A DNA stretch of 64,000 nucleotides from Anniella stebbinsi (taxonomy: Eukaryota > Chordata > Lepidosauria > Squamata > Anniellidae). The notes beneath the pieces are model-generated. The model was not told the DNA's origin, did not search any database, and was given only the letters and a program-made list of their open reading frames with translations. Of this stretch, positions 11,694-23,884 are shown in pieces. The translations under genes and the position numbers were made by a program. The stretch lies in the NCBI GenBank assembly GCA_029215795.1, contig JARDYH010000003.1, forward strand, positions 104,192,609 through 104,256,608, written 5' to 3'. The stretch's first letter is position 1. Each line of letters opens with the position of its first letter.

Positions 11694-12650
11694 AGTCGGA
11701 ATGAAGTTAGTATAAAAAATTTACTTAATTCTGTTATAAGTCAGGTGTTAGATACTGTGAAGTATTTGAAAGGTGCATCGTGGTTTGAAAGGGGGTTGGC
11801 ATTATGGTTGGGGAAAAAAGAGATTTCCAAGCTTTTGTGTGTTCAGTTCACCCATAAATCATGAACTGCCATAGGTTTTGCCGCTGATGCATACAACTTT
11901 TAATGTAATGAGTGTAATGCATAGCCAGACTCTCCCGTGGGACTACGTGATTGGATCACTATCTTAAATCACAATCATGTTTTGTTGTAGTTTGTGATTT
12001 TTCTGTTGCTGGCGCTTAAAAAGAGCTATTCAGAAAACAAGCAAGAGGAAAGATGCCAGATTAGTGCCCCCCTGTTTTGCTGCCTTTATTCTATATATTT
12101 ATGGGTTCAGTCATTCACAGCATTTGACTGGGCTTGGCCAGTTTTCATTTTACATTACTCAACAACATAAATCTTTTAACACTTATTGGGGGGGGAAAGA
12201 AAATTAATTATGCATTTGGGGAGCCTTCTCTTTTTTCTGGTTTTGTTTACAAAACCTTTTTAGTGAATCTAGGCTCTAAGCCATTATGATTCAATAGACA
12301 CCAAAAAATAGATGGGAGGGGCGCATTCAGACAAAATACTCTCAAAGCACCCCTGCCAGTCAATCCAAAGAGTGATACTGGCACAGTTGTCCTGTGTGAG
12401 AGAGAAGGGTCCGCTTTTTTCCTGGCCAGAAATAATGATGTGTCAGCATCTGTAAGCAATGAAGTTGGAAGAGGGGGGAAAGCAATAATTCTTAAGCTTT
12501 TAAAAATTGAAAGTATAACAGACCTCCTCTCCCCTCCAAGCACACATACACTCCCCCCCACAAGAAAACAGTAAACCTGTGTTTCCCAAAGCCAGTATCC
12601 AGGTAGCCCAAATTGCTGAAGATTGACTAAAATAGTTTTGTCTGGATGGT

Positions 12651-12692
<42 letters not shown>

Positions 12693-14340
12693 TTTTGCAA
12701 GATTTATTTTTCCTCTCTGCTTTTATCTGAAATTTCTAGGATCCCATGGCTGCACTCCAAGCATGACTCCATCACACACTGGAGGTGTTTAGTGCATGCT
12801 AATAGCTCCGGCTGAGGCTGTGGCAGAGTAGAAACAGACAACACAACTAATGAGCTGTTGTTAGTTATTTTTCAATTACGAGATTTTTCAGTGTACCTTC
12901 TCTCTTTTTTTTCTACTTCCTTGAACCACAGCCAAAAGAAAGACCCATCTTACCCCAGATTCCCCACTGAGCTTATGTAGATTCCGAAACAGCAATACCC
13001 AAAGCTAGAACAGTCTCTCCCACCCCCACTTTTCCCGTGTTTACTCCATTTATAATAGCATTGTCATGTAAATTTTCCAGGTTTACTTTTTCTCTTTTTT
13101 AGTGTTCAGTCTCAGCCAACCCCAGCTGGTCTTGGACTTTTATCAACAAAGCAGTCTTGATAACAAGTTAAACCTAGAAGAGATTTTGGGTTTTTAAAAC
13201 TTTTTCCCTTTTCGGATTGACTTGTATTTTAAATCTGTATTCCGGGACAGAGTCCTAACTCTGTTCCACATGCAGTACTGTAAGACTGGTTTTGTTCCAA
13301 AGTGGACAGCATCAAACTTATAGGCCAAAAGGCTTTTGTTGTGTTGCGGGTTCTTTTGTATCTGCAAAATATCATGATCAACTGAGATGATTTCCGCATG
13401 TACCTTTTCCATCTTTCCATGCTTTGATAAACAGTTAACTGGCTCACACACACACACATCTGATGATGATTGTTCTGTGTTATAGATGGAGTGGGTGTGG
13501 ATAGCCATGTATATAAGGCCCAACCCCTGTGAAGTTGAAGGCTGGGTGAGGTGAAGGAGCCTGATTAGAAGCTTCCATGAACTTGAGCGCTGACAACAAG
13601 CTTTGTTTGTCATGTGACACCACATACTGACATATCATACACGCTAGGCTTCCATGCAGACTGGCCTGCAGACTGAATGCCCAGCACACATTTGGTGGGA
13701 TGGGTGAGAAACTCATTGGGTTTGCATTTTGTTGCAAACTTACCACATTTGTACTTTCCAAACCTACACACAGACTGCAGTGCAGTGAAACAGCAATATG
13801 GGCCCTTTGCGCTGTAGTTCACAAATCAAGAAATGCTTACAAAATTGCATGTAATACGGGAAAAGGCACGAAGTGTGTACTGGAGGGAAAGCTGCACACA
13901 AAAATGTGTACATTGGGGGAAGGTGTTCTAAAAACCACATTATAGTAAGGAAAATTGCTTGCAAATTTTTGCTTGCAAAAAACGTGTATGCTTAGAAAAG
14001 TGCAAACAAAAATGCTATATTCAGAAAAAATGTGTGCAAAAATGCCTATATTTACATAAATGTTCATGAAAATATATACAAATTTTCATGCAATCTTTTA
14101 AAGAACACACCTGCATCAGAAGACCTGATGCCGAAATGGGACAGCATGAACTTAATGTAGGAAAAATACAAAACTGAGCAGAAATGAACTTGACCAATTC
14201 ATCCAACTCTATGTCCTTCGTTCAGTGAATGTACGAACTGACATAGTAATTCTTGTTCATACAAGATGGTGTGGTCCTCTGCTTTTGATCCTGTAAACAG
14301 AGATTTCTAGCAACATTTAGCCCAGAACATCTGAATAATA
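11694..14340. other. Intron with simple repeats, no gene recognised
   Basis: Includes a (TG)n microsatellite at about 12655-12693 and a stretch at 13690-14100 rich in degenerate GTGCAAACAAAAATG-type short repeats. No exon found; ORFs on the minus strand at 13194-13625 and 13480-13761 have no recognised motif. Confidence 0.5.
12655..12693. repeat. (TG)n microsatellite
   Basis: Nearly pure TG dinucleotides with one TA interruption. Confidence 0.95.
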
Positions 14341-14341
14341 T

Positions 14342-16330
14342 TAGGGTGACCATATTTTGGAAAACAAAAAGGAGGACAACATGGTTAGCCCCCAAGGGGG
14401 GTGTCCCCACCAACATGTCTGCCTCAGCAAGGGGGTGTGCCCACTCAGAGCCGTGCAGAGGGGAGCCAGTGGAGCCAGTTGGCTCAGGGCCCACGGTTTT
14501 GGGGGGCACTCCAACGAGGAGGTCCCCCCCAGTTTACGCTACTGCTTCCATAGCATAAGAGTCCCATCGAGAAGTGAGGAGCCCACCTTGCGGAAACAGT
14601 GCAGAAGCCGTGCGTTGTGAATACCATGGTCAGACTACAAGCTCCAGACAGGGCCATGCCGCATGTGGGGAGGGGGATATATGTGCCTTGAGGTGTTGTA
14701 GAACAGGTTTAATATGAAGATGTTATGTAAGACGGACATGTTGGTGGGCATTTAAAAAAACACTAAAAGATACTTAATGAGCAATTTGAAATGGGGGGCA
14801 CACACTTCGCATCTGGCCTGGGCATATTACCAGCTATGCATGGCCCTGCACACAAAGCTTTTTAAGAGCTTCTCAGAGTCTAGTGTTGGTGCAGGCAGCG
14901 GTGGCTGCTGATGGTAGTGGTTTTTAAAGTAAGGGTCACTAGACATGATCAAGCAATAAACTGGCACCCTTCCCCCCAGCCACACAGTACAAGTATGCAG
15001 CCCGGCTGGACCATCGGGAGACTTTGGCAGAGGGAGGGAGATTGATTGTTTGAGGCTGGAGGCTTTGGTTTGGCTGCAATGACTTAGGGAGAGAGAGAGA
15101 GAGAGTCAACAGAGGCAGCACAGACAACCCAGAGACACCTGTTGTAACTTAGCTCCATGGTGCTGGCATGTAACACAGGGCATTAGAAAGAGGGTCTCAG
15201 AGTCGTGTGTTTGTGCAGGAAGTAGACAGGAGTTTAAAGTCCAGATGTGAAAAGTGGTGCCAACGTAAAAGCCTTGAGAAGCTAATGAATATCTGTGAGA
15301 AGTGTGAATGGGCAAAGTAGTGTCTGCTGCCCACAAGACCCACCCTGATGTTAGAGTAGAGAAACTTTTGACAATCATACACAAGTTTTTTTAAAAATAA
15401 AACTTTAAAAATAAAAAAGCCAGCCAGCTGGCCAGCCAACTGGCCGGCAGCAAGCCCTGTTAAGCAGCAGCTTGCAGTGGAGTGAGGATACAATCAGAAA
15501 AGATATTTGAGGGAAGGGGAGAATGTATCACGCAGACTATAGCAAAAAAGTACAGCAAAAGCTACAAAAGATACATTGGATGTCTCACTTGTTATTTCAG
15601 TGATTCTAACATTAAGTTGTTATGTAGAACAGATTTGTCTTAATTGTGTGCTGTAAAATCAGACATGTGACCAAGGCTATGTTCAGGTGGGCACAGGGCC
15701 ATGCAGAGCTGGTAATCTGCCCAGGCCAGATGGGAAGTGTGTGCCCCCCCCCCCCCCATTTCAAACTGCTCATTAAGTATTTTTTTAAAAAATTTAATGC
15801 CCACCAACATATTCGTTCTAAATAACACCTTCATATTAAACCTGTTCTACAACACCTCAATGTTGAATCAGAAATTAACATTTATTTTTAGTTGCTGTAC
15901 AAATAGAAGCAACAACAATAGAACAGTCCTTCATCATTATCAAACATTATCATCATCATCACCCTCACCGTATCATCATCATTATTATCATTAATAACTA
16001 TCATCATCATTACCTCACCCTCTGCTCCAGAGATGATATGCCGTGGAGGAGTTTGTGGACAACCATTGCAACTGAGGCACATATATCCCCACCCCGCATG
16101 CGGCATATGGCCCTCTGGAGCTTGTAGTCTGACCGTGGTATTCATGATGGACGGCTTCTGCACTGTTTCCACATGGCGGGCTCCTCGCTTCTCGATGGAC
16201 TGCTTATGCTATGGAAGCAGTAGCGTAAGCTGGGGGGACCTCCTCGTCAGAGTGCCCCCTCAAAATCTTGGGCCCCAGGCCAACTGGCCCCACTGCCCCC
16301 CCTGCCCTGCCCTGAAGCACACGCCCCCAA
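14342..16330. mobile_element. hAT-like composite repeat with long inverted arms
   Basis: The left end TAGGGTGACCATATTTTGG at 14342 is the same terminus as the hAT element at 8042. The left arm at about 14445-14860 is an imperfect reverse complement of about 15683-16330: for example GCCAGTTGGCTCAGGGCCCA against GGGCCCCAGGCCAACTGGCC, and TACGCTACTGCTTCCATAGC against GCTATGGAAGCAGTAGCGTA. The spacer holds a GA-rich run near 15086-15106 and 15340-15690, which is homologous to 20872-21260. A right-hand TIR is not recognisable, so the boundary is approximate. Confidence 0.6.
15340..16062 (+). repeat. Long direct repeat, copy 1
   Basis: Begins ACCCTGATGTTAGAGTAGAG and ends near CAACCATTGCAACTGA. 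It is highly similar to 20872-21630 in the same orientation, differing mainly in poly-C and (ATC)n lengths. Part of it (about 15490-15700) is homologous in reverse complement to 8165-8400, next to the hAT terminus, so the unit belongs to that transposon family. Confidence 0.8.
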
Positions 16331-16546
16331 CAAAGCAAAAAGCGAGGGAACAGCACTAGACGGAGGCTTTTGGGGAGCATTGAAGTCGCTTCGGGAAAAT
16401 AATCCAGACTTTTCCCGCACCAAAATAATATGCAAAACAGAGGAAAAGAGGCAAAATGGGTGCAGGACAGGGACGATGTCATGTGAGTCCCACGCTGCAA
16501 AACCAGATACCAGGCACGGTGAGAGTGCGTTAAACCGCTGGTGTGA

Positions 16547-17150
<604 letters not shown>

Positions 17151-17154
17151 TATA

Positions 17155-17245
17155 GGGCAATCCCATGGACATCTACTCAAAGGTAGGCCCCACTGAGTTC
17201 AATGGGACTTACTCCCAGGTACATGTGTATAGGATTGCAGCTTTA
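17155..17245. repeat. Short palindromic reptile repeat
   Basis: GGGCAATCCCATGGACATCT, then GAGTTCAATGGGACTTACTC and GTATAGGATTGCAGC: the same inverted-repeat family as 10362-10457. Confidence 0.6.
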
Positions 17246-17745
17246 TTGTACCATAATCTTTTATGCTAGGGTGACCATATGAAAAGGAGCTCTGTCTTCT
17301 TGACCAGATACAAAAGGAGGTAGGGCTCCTGCAGTTCTAACAGATGTGATGAAGAGGGAATTTCACCAGGTGCTTCATGCATACAAATGACATCAGCTGA
17401 AATTCTCTTTTCTGTGCAACTGTTAAAGACACAGGAGCCCTGTCCTCCTTTTCATATGGTCAGTGGTATCATGGACCAGAGCCCAATTGCCAGATCACCT
17501 TTTAATGTTTCCTTAGTTATACATGCTTGATAGAGGAGGGAAGGGAAAGGGAGTCTTGCTGCAGATGGAAAAGTCTGTGTGCATTGTTTGCCTAATTCCT
17601 AAATGTAAACCTCTGGTCCCATTCTAGTCAAGAAGAGGGTGGTCAAAATTGACCTACCTCCTTTTGCATCTGGTCAAGAGGACAGGGCTCCTTTTCATAT
17701 GGTTACCCTAGCATAAAATATTATGGTACAATAAAGCAACTTTTG
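17242..17745. mobile_element. Large palindrome built on hAT MITE ends
   Basis: The left arm (GCTTTATTGTACCATAATC at about 17240, then TAGGGTGACCATATGAAAAG) is the reverse complement of the right arm (CTTTTCATATGGTTACCCTA, then TATTATGGTACAATAAAGC, ending near 17742). Between the arms lies MITE sequence with GATGAAGAGGGAATTTCACC and, at about 17440, a second reversed end CCTCCTTTTCATATGGTCAG. The arms extend past the TAGGG termini into the flanks, unlike a simple insertion. Confidence 0.6.
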
Positions 17746-17786
17746 TTTAGTTTCACTTCCAAGGGAAACAGGAAAAAAGTGTTGAA

Positions 17787-18106
17787 TAGGCTGACCATAT
17801 GAAAAGGAGGACAGGGCTCCTGTAACTTTAACAGTTGTAGAGAAAAGGGAATTTCAGCTGGCATCGTTTGTATGCAATTAGTACCTGGTGAAATCCTCTC
17901 TTCATCGCAACAGTTAAAGTTGCAGGCACTATACTAGAGTGACCATATACAAAAGAAGGCAGGGCCCCTGCAACTTTAACTGTTGTGACGAAGAGGGAAT
18001 TTCACCAGGAACTACTTGCATACAAATGACACCGGCTGAAATTCCCTTTTTTCTACAACTGTTAAAGTTACAGGAGCCCTGTCCTCCTTTTCGAATGGTC
18101 AGCCTA
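17787..18106. mobile_element. hAT MITE, 320 bp, complete
   Basis: Ends are TAGGCTGACCATATGAAAAG and, in reverse complement, TAGGCTGACCATTCGAAAAG. The flanks are identical 8-mers GTGTTGAA at 17779-17786 and 18107-18114. The whole element is palindromic around a centre near 17935, each half holding GAGGGAATTTCACC-type and AACTTTAACTGTTGT-type blocks. No coding capacity; mobilised in trans if ever. Confidence 0.88.
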
Positions 18107-18187
18107 GTGTTGAAGGGCACAGTCTCACTGAGAAGGAGTAGTAGCCAGGCATCTGTTCCTTTACCTAAAGAGCTTCAGGAACCCTTA

Positions 18188-18262
18188 TCTTATCTCAGAA
18201 AGAAAGAAGAGCCATGCTGGATCTAATCAAAGGTCTGTCTAGTCCAACATTTGGTTTCTAAC
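18188..18262 (-). repeat. SINE-like 3' tail fragment
   Basis: Reverse complement reads GGACTAGACAGACCTTTGAT followed by AGATCCAGCATGGCTCTTC, a motif common at the 3' side of squamate interspersed repeats; a related + strand piece is at 30285-30370. Confidence 0.45.
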
Positions 18263-18267
18263 AGTAG

Positions 18268-18455
18268 TAGGCTGACCATATGAAAAGGAGGACAGGGCTC
18301 ATATAACTTTAACAGTTTTAGAGAAAAGGGAATTTCAGTCAGTATCATTTGTATGCAATTAGTTCCTGGTGAAATTCCCTCTTCATCACAACAGTTAAAG
18401 TTGCAGGGGCCCTGCCTTCTTTTGTATATGGTCACTAGTATAGTGCCTGCAACTT
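18268..18455. mobile_element. hAT MITE, half copy
   Basis: Matches only the left half of the complete 320-bp MITE, from AGGCTGACCATATGAAAAGG to TTTGTATATGGTCACTAGTA. It abuts the truncated LINE that starts at about 18456. Confidence 0.8.
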
Positions 18456-20820
18456 TAACCTAGAAATCCAATTCTGTTTGATTCATAGAATTTTGTCTCC
18501 CTTTTTGTAAATTGGCACACTAATACTGGATTTCCAGCCTTCAGGCACATTTCCAGACTACTTAATATACGTGAATAGTTTCGCCAGGATTGGTGCCCAC
18601 CAATTTATATTTAATTTGAAAAGTTCCGGCAGCAGCATGTCTTCTCCTGGGGCTTTACCTGATTTTAATTTACTAATTATCTCACTAATCTCCTCCCTTG
18701 TCACATCGGGCCAAAAAGGGAGGTCCGTATTCGCTAAGACCTCTTCAGTTATTTCTTTTTTTATTATTATTATTTTTTATTTTATTTTTCAACATAATAC
18801 AACATAAACATAAAACAACATAAAATACAATACATACCTCTTCAGTTATTTCTGGGCCATAAAAGATATTCCTGAAATGTTGTTGCCATATTGGTGCGGA
18901 TATTTGCATTTCCAAGTGCAGCTTTGAGGCATATAAACCAGAATGTACCAGGTCCCAAAATTTTCCATCCTCCTTTTGTTTTGTTGCCTTATCTAACTCC
19001 TCCCACTTTCTACTAATAAAGTCAGACTTCTTCCTTTTAAGTAAAGCCTTATATGTCACTTTTTTTTCAGTCAACATTTTTAAAAGCATATCTGAATTTT
19101 TTTCTTCGCCTTTCTGCTAACCCTTATGAGTTCTTTTTTCAGCCTTTTACATTCTTTTTCAAACCATTTTGCACTGCAGGGCCAATCAGAATCCAAAAAG
19201 CCCATCTTCACAAAATGGGGTTTTAGATAATCTACTATCAATTGATAGCCCTCAGCACTTTCCACTTCCCTTCCATAATTTGTCCTTTAAGATCCATTAA
19301 GCAGGGGCCATATAGCATCTCCACACTCTTCCTATTTAGGGATTCAGACCATTTAATCCTTCTACAACCAGAAGATGCCAACTCAATCGGGTGGATTTTT
19401 TTTCCTTTTTCCTTGATTGCATATCTGCTAGCTGCATTACTAACTTGATGGGATAATAGTCGCTCTCTGGTCTGTCTTCTACCGAGAAGCTTTTAACACT
19501 GCTCTACAGGACCGGGAGGTCAAAAAATAATCTACTACACTACCTCCTCTAACTAAAAGGTAGGTATAAAATCCCCCCGCCTCATCCTTTTTAGTACCAT
19601 TTAATATCATAAAAAAATATTTATCCGCTAGCCTTACCAATTTTTTACCGTTCTTATTAATTTTCTTATCGCAGGAAAGTCTTTCCAATAGAATTCCCGT
19701 GTCAGGTTGGCCACCTAGTTGCTTTTGTAACTCATCATTTGTCTGGCCCAGACGGGCATTTAAATCTCCTCCTCTGTGGCTTTTTGTAATATACATTTAA
19801 ACAGTGAGGCACTGACCCATTTTTAAATGTAATCTGCACTCCCTGTATTCCTTCATATGCCTGCATGCCCACCATTTCCGTAACATTTTCTATGTCTGTT
19901 TTAACCAATATTGCAAGACCCCCACTTGCCCATCCATATTTATGAAGTCTCTGTGCTTCTAATGTAAAAGTTCTAAACCCTTGTAACTGCAATAGTGCAC
20001 TATCCTCTACCCAGGTTTCCTGTAGAAAGATTATAGAGATTTTTTGTAAATACGCCTCAAAGTCCCTATCTGCACTTTTGCCAACCCACCCTGCTATGTT
20101 CCATGAGACAATGCTCAATGTCAGGGGGTTTTCGTCTTTTATTTCATATCTTAGTCACCCATTTTGTAATTTGGCCACAGACCAATCCGGCTCCCCCAGC
20201 TGATTTCATAGGAACCTCTCCACATTTAATTTGATCCTCCCTTGAGGTACGCTTTCCATCATTTCTGGATTATACTCCTCCTTCAATAAGCAAAATAATG
20301 TTTCCTCCAGCTGGCCCAATTTCATCAAAATTGTCTGTTGGGCTTTGTCCCTCATTTGTTTAAACCTCTCTATCATTCCAGCATCTTCTAGGGGCATCCG
20401 CGCTGCTCATGCTTTCAATTTCTCTATAAATTTTGGGCAGTCCACCACGGTGGCATCTTCATTATTTAAACTTTTTCCCCTTCCTCTCCTATACTGGCCC
20501 TTCAGGACCTCTTGGAGCATTTTTAGATTAAATATTATTTCCTCTTGGTCCTTCCTTTGTATCAATGAAAAGTGTTTCACTAAATCCAATACATGCTGAT
20601 CACTCTCACCTCCGTTCCTTTCCTGCATAATATCTTCCCCACATTCGGAGATAATACTTTCTGCCCGGTTATTGTTTTTATTTTGCTTTGGGGATTTCCC
20701 ATACTCTAGGTCCACTTCCTGCTCTCTCATGGGGTTTTTATTTCTTTTATACAAATTTTCCATCAAAGGGAATTTCTTAAACTGCCTAAATGTCTGGAAA
20801 CCCAGACATTTTGCCTCTCT
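18456..20820 (-). mobile_element. APE-type non-LTR retrotransposon, truncated in RT, minus strand
   Basis: Read from high to low coordinates. 20766-20206 gives an ORF1-like, charged coiled-coil segment. 20118-19735 gives an apurinic-type endonuclease: VSWNIAGWVGKS, IIFLQETW and YGWASGGLAILV, followed at about 19770 by GGDLNARLG (the G-D-x-N motif). 19265-18860 gives the linker KEC(K/R)LKKEL and KKSDFISRKWEELDKA, then EISEIISKLKSGKAPGEDML (about 18690), the start of the reverse transcriptase, and a PEGWKS-like/KKGDK-like block near 18500. Sequence stops before the catalytic YADD box. Clade uncertain (Vingi/I-like is a guess). Multiple frameshifts; inactive. Confidence 0.8.
18757..18853 (-). 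mobile_element. Tiny retrotransposon tail insertion with 18-bp target duplication
   Basis: The 18-mer ACCTCTTCAGTTATTTCT occurs at 18739-18756 and again at 18836-18853. Between them lie 79 bp beginning TTTTTATTATTATTATTTTT, i.e. an A/TAA-rich 3' tail on the minus strand followed by CAACATAA repeats. This is the form of a severely 5'-truncated LINE-mediated insertion into the older LINE. Confidence 0.8.
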
Positions 20821-20871
20821 AGTATTAACTTACTTTTTAGAATATAATTTATATTGAACAGCTTTGTGACC

Positions 20872-21630
20872 CCACCCTGATGTTAGAGTAGAGAAACTTT
20901 TGACAATCATACACAAGTTTTTTAACAAATAGAACTTTAAAAATAAAAAAGCCAGCCAGCTGGCCGGCCGACAGCAAGCCCTGTTAAGCAGCAGCTTGCA
21001 GTGGAGTGAGGATACAATCAGAAAAGATATTTGAGGGAAGGGGAGAATGTATCGCGCAGACTATAGCAAAAAAGTATAGCAAAAGCTACAAAAGATACAT
21101 TGGATGTCTCACTTGTTATTTCAGTGATTCTAACATTAAGTGGTTATGTAGAACAGATTTGTCTTAATTGTGTGCTGTAAAATCAGACATGCGACCAAGG
21201 CCATGTTCAGGTGGGCACAGGGCCATGCAGAGCTGGTAATCTGCCCAGGCCAGATGGGAAGTGTGTGCCCCCCCCCCATTTCAAACGGCTCATTAAGTAT
21301 TTTTTAATGTTTTTTTAATGCCCACCAACATATCCGTTCTACATAAACCTTCATATTAAACCTGTTCTACAACACCTCAATGTTGAATCAGAAATTAACA
21401 TTTATTTTTAGTTGCTGTACAAATAGAAGCAACAACAATAGAACAGTCCTTCATCATTATCAAACATTATCATCATCATTATCAAACATTATCATCATCA
21501 TTATCATGATACCTCACCGTATCATCATTATTATTATCATTAATAACTATCATCATCATTACCTCACCTTCCGCTCCAGAGATTATATGCCATGGAGAAG
21601 TTTGAGGACAACCATTGCAACTGATCGCTC
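20872..21630 (+). repeat. Long direct repeat, copy 2
   Basis: Same sequence as 15340-16062: ACCCTGATGTTAGAGTAGAG start, GCCAGCCAGCTGGCC block, poly-C at 21267-21277, expanded (ATC/ATT)n at about 21465-21570, and CAACCATTGCAACTGA end at about 21634. Copy 2 lacks part of the poly-C and has a longer (ATC)n tract. Confidence 0.8.
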
Positions 21631-21835
21631 TCTCCTTCATGAATTTGCTCAGTCACTTAAAAGCACTATTTACACCAATATCTCCACCACATCTCATGGT
21701 AGTGGGAACAGCTGTAAACCAAATTGGAGTATGGGACTGGATATAGTAATCAATAATGTTACAGGTATTATCACAACAGGTGGCCATGACAGTCATGTAC
21801 ATTTACAATAGACTGATATTGGGCGGGATAAGACA

Positions 21836-22677
21836 ATAAGACAGAGACTCTGTAGATTGGTGGTTTCCAAGTCCAGGAATTGGGGTGTTTGCCTGTTCTA
21901 GATGGAGTTGCACTCCCTCTGAAGGAGCAGGTCCATAGTTTGGGGGTGCTCCTGGAGCTTGGTGGCCTGGAGCACCCATTATCAACTTCGGTTCATATGC
22001 CAACTACACCTGTTCCTGGATAGGGATAGCTTAGCTGTGGTCAGTCATGCACTGGTAACCGCACGACTAGACTACTGTAACACACTCCATGTAGGGCTAC
22101 CCTTGTGTGTGGTTCGGAAGCTACAGCTAGTGCAGAACGCAGGCAGCTAGGATGCTCACAGGGACACCTAGCTCTGCTCATATAAAACCTGTGTTCAAAG
22201 AACTGTACTGGTTGCCTGTTAGCTACCGAGCCACATACAAGGTTATGCTGTTATCCTATGAAGCGCTAAACAACTTGGGACCAGGATACCTAGCAGACCA
22301 CCTTCCCTTATATACATCCAAGTGAAAGTTACGATCTTCGGAGAAGGTCCTGCTGGCCATTCTGAAACGAATGGAATGCCTCCATGAAGAACTGTGGTGG
22401 TGGGGCCTCCTCTGTAGCGGCACCCACACTCTGGAAAACCCTCCCTTGTGCGGTTCAGGAGGCAGAAAATTTAATAGCCTTTAAACACCTCCTAAAAATG
22501 TACCTCTTCACACAGGCTTTCCCTGGGCTGTAATTTATCTGATTTTATATTGCACTCTTAGCACTTAACGTTTTAAATTTATTGTATACTTACTGTACTT
22601 TTATGGTTTTAATTGTGCACTGCCAGGAGAGCCTTGGCTATCGGGCAGTATAAAAATGTAATAAATAAATAAATAAG
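21836..22677 (+). mobile_element. L2-clade LINE, 3' fragment
   Basis: Shows the L2 C-terminal signature: ALVTARLDYCNTLHVGLPL (about 22049-22105) and RKLQLVQNA, then an LKxxLFTQAFPGL-like end and 3' UTR GGCAGTATAAAAATG with (AATA)n at about 22659-22675. Many stops; 5'-truncated at about 21836, in the coding region for VLDGVALPLKEQV. Confidence 0.85.
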
Positions 22678-23355
22678 TTTAGCCAGTAATCCAACTTTAC
22701 AGCTGGAGTGCTAATAAAAGCTGCCAGTCTTGATCTCCCTTTCTTCTCTGATTTGTTCAGTCTTGCCGCTTTCTCTTTTCCTTTTGTGCTGTCTGACCGC
22801 TATGCCTTCCTTGATGCCAGTGTCTGATTTGCTCTGATGTCACATGTTTTGTGTGCCATTAGCTGAGCTGCTCCGAGGGGCAGTTTTGTGCTAGGCAGCT
22901 GAATCTTTAAGGTATCATTGGAAAATGCATAGATCCCTGTGCAACTTGGGGCACTATGGCAGCATATCTCTAAATGAGCTTTTGAATGAAACCTTGTCGG
23001 TGCACATCAGCTGAAGAGTTTTAAAGCCTTTTGCTGGGGAACACCCTTGCTGCCTACGCATGTGACAATCTGAAGGAGAAAAGATATTAATCCTCAACCC
23101 AAGGAATGCTCCTTATATTATTTTTCACACATTTATAGGAACTACAACTCCCTTGCTATTAAAAACAATACCCTCAGCAGTTATTACAACCCAACAATCT
23201 ACAACTGCATGCATATGTTAAAGTTGGTGCAGGAAGTCCATGGTTTAAATTTTGCCCATGGTGTGAATTCTCTAGGTGGTGTTAGGCAAGCCTACATGCA
23301 ATATGGAGATGCTGAAAGTAGCATTCCTGTGTAATTGTTCTAAGGATAGTTTTAT
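22678..23355. other. Intron, no feature recognised
   Basis: No exon or assignable repeat between the L2 tail and the (TG)n tract. Confidence 0.45.
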
Positions 23356-23356
23356 T

Positions 23357-23428
23357 TGTGTGTGTGTGTGTGTGTATGTGTGTGTGTGTACTTTTTCTAT
23401 TATTATTATTATTATTATTATTATTATC
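23357..23428. repeat. (TG)n and (TTA)n microsatellites
   Basis: TG run at 23357-23389 followed by TTA trinucleotides at 23399-23428; the latter probably is the 3' tail of the minus-strand LINE that follows. Confidence 0.9.
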
Positions 23429-23880
23429 ATCTCTTTTGTGGCGGTTTTTCTAGATGGACATGATGGACTTTGCCAAGTCATGCTGCCCTTTACTGATTCA
23501 GGAATTTCCTGACGATTGAGCATGTTTTAATTATGACTGCTTTCTGGATGTTGGTGTGGATGTATTCTGGTAGGCCCAGTTTCTGGAGGTTTTCGGTATA
23601 TATTTTTTGATGTGATGCCGGTGACTGATGTGACTAAGGGCATAATTGTGACCTTTTGCTGTTGCCATAGTTCTTTGACTTCCATGGCCAGTGTGTATAT
23701 TTGTCTCTCTTTTCTTCTTCCTTTTCAACAACATTTTTGTTACTCAGTATTGCTATGTCGATGAGGTATATGTGCTTTTCTTTTTTGTCTATGAACATTA
23801 TGTCTGGTCAGTTGCAAGGTATTGTCCTGTCCGTATGAATTATTATTATTATTAAATATATACCTGTTGATCATGGAAAT
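23399..23880 (-). mobile_element. Non-LTR retrotransposon 3' end, minus strand
   Basis: The minus strand reads, across a frameshift, YLIDIAILSNKNVVEKE and then LAMEVKELWQQQKVTIMPLV, a conserved C-terminal region that I associate with R4/Dong-like or related LINEs (DIAIP...EKE...KYQDLAxELxxLW...V..VVVGxLG). The tail toward low coordinates is a (TAA)n run, as expected for a 3' end. Family is tentative. Confidence 0.6.
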
Positions 23881-23884
23881 ACCA

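Noticed and set aside
16380..16430. Right end of the 14342 hAT-like element at 16420, marked by a second AATAATAT
   Set aside because: The 8-mer at 14334-14341 recurs, but it is low-complexity and the adjoining CCGCACCAA does not match the TIR.
23399..23428. CRISPR or other spaced repeat array
   Set aside because: Simple (TTA)n tail of a LINE; none of the tandem repeats in the window has repeat-spacer structure.
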